Positions 6,126 through 6,140 of a stretch of 6,140 nucleotides of DNA are shown piece by piece. The notes below the pieces were generated by a model that did not search any database, was not told the DNA's origin, and saw nothing but the letters and a program-made list of their open reading frames with translations. The stretch is taken from the NCBI GenBank assembly GCA_015661935.1, contig DQVD01000204.1:1-6140 (forward strand), given 5' to 3'. The translations under genes and the position numbers were made by a program. Within the stretch, counting starts at the first letter, position 1, and every line of letters begins with the position of its first letter. The DNA is from Desulfocapsa sulfexigens. GTDB lineage: Bacteria > Desulfobacterota > Desulfobulbia > Desulfobulbales > Desulfocapsaceae.

Positions 6126-6140
6126 TTTGTATTAGGAACG

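Overview
The window looks like a piece of a bacterial chromosome, most plausibly from a deltaproteobacterium of the Desulfobacterota (Desulfobulbales-like). That placement is inferred from an NtrY/NtrX-type two-component pair directly followed by a three-cysteine (zinc-type) HemB, from moderate GC, and from the general look of the proteins. No ribosomal or other phylogenetic marker confirms it. The window is almost fully coding, with no RNA gene, CRISPR array, insertion sequence or phage gene that I can see.

Plus strand, 1-1003: a short open stretch at the left edge looks like the 3' end of an upstream gene. It is followed by a small SEC-C zinc-motif protein (61-576) and a VanZ-like membrane protein (551-1003). 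Each gene overlaps the next by about 23-26 bp, which suggests one translationally coupled transcript. A strong terminator-like hairpin with a T-tract (613-646) lies inside the start of the VanZ-like gene. A perfect 13-bp inverted repeat (907-955) lies near its 3' end.

Minus strand, 6101 down to 996: four tightly packed genes read leftwards. They encode an NtrY-like membrane histidine kinase, an NtrX-like sigma-54 activator, HemB (5-aminolevulinate dehydratase) and a GatB/YqeY-domain protein. The gaps are 14, 12 and 9 bp, so this is almost certainly one operon. The kinase should pass phosphate from its His550 to Asp53 of the regulator, which has the parts needed to activate sigma-54 promoters. 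The two downstream genes encode an early tetrapyrrole enzyme and a small tRNA-metabolism-associated protein. The two transcription units converge, with their stop codons overlapping by 8 bp (996-1003).

I do not see a clearly new biological system. The points most worth a second look are the RNA-level structures (hairpins at 613-646, 907-955 and 2407-2422), the link between a redox/nitrogen-type two-component system and heme synthesis, and the absence of a clear ribosome binding site in front of both regulatory genes.
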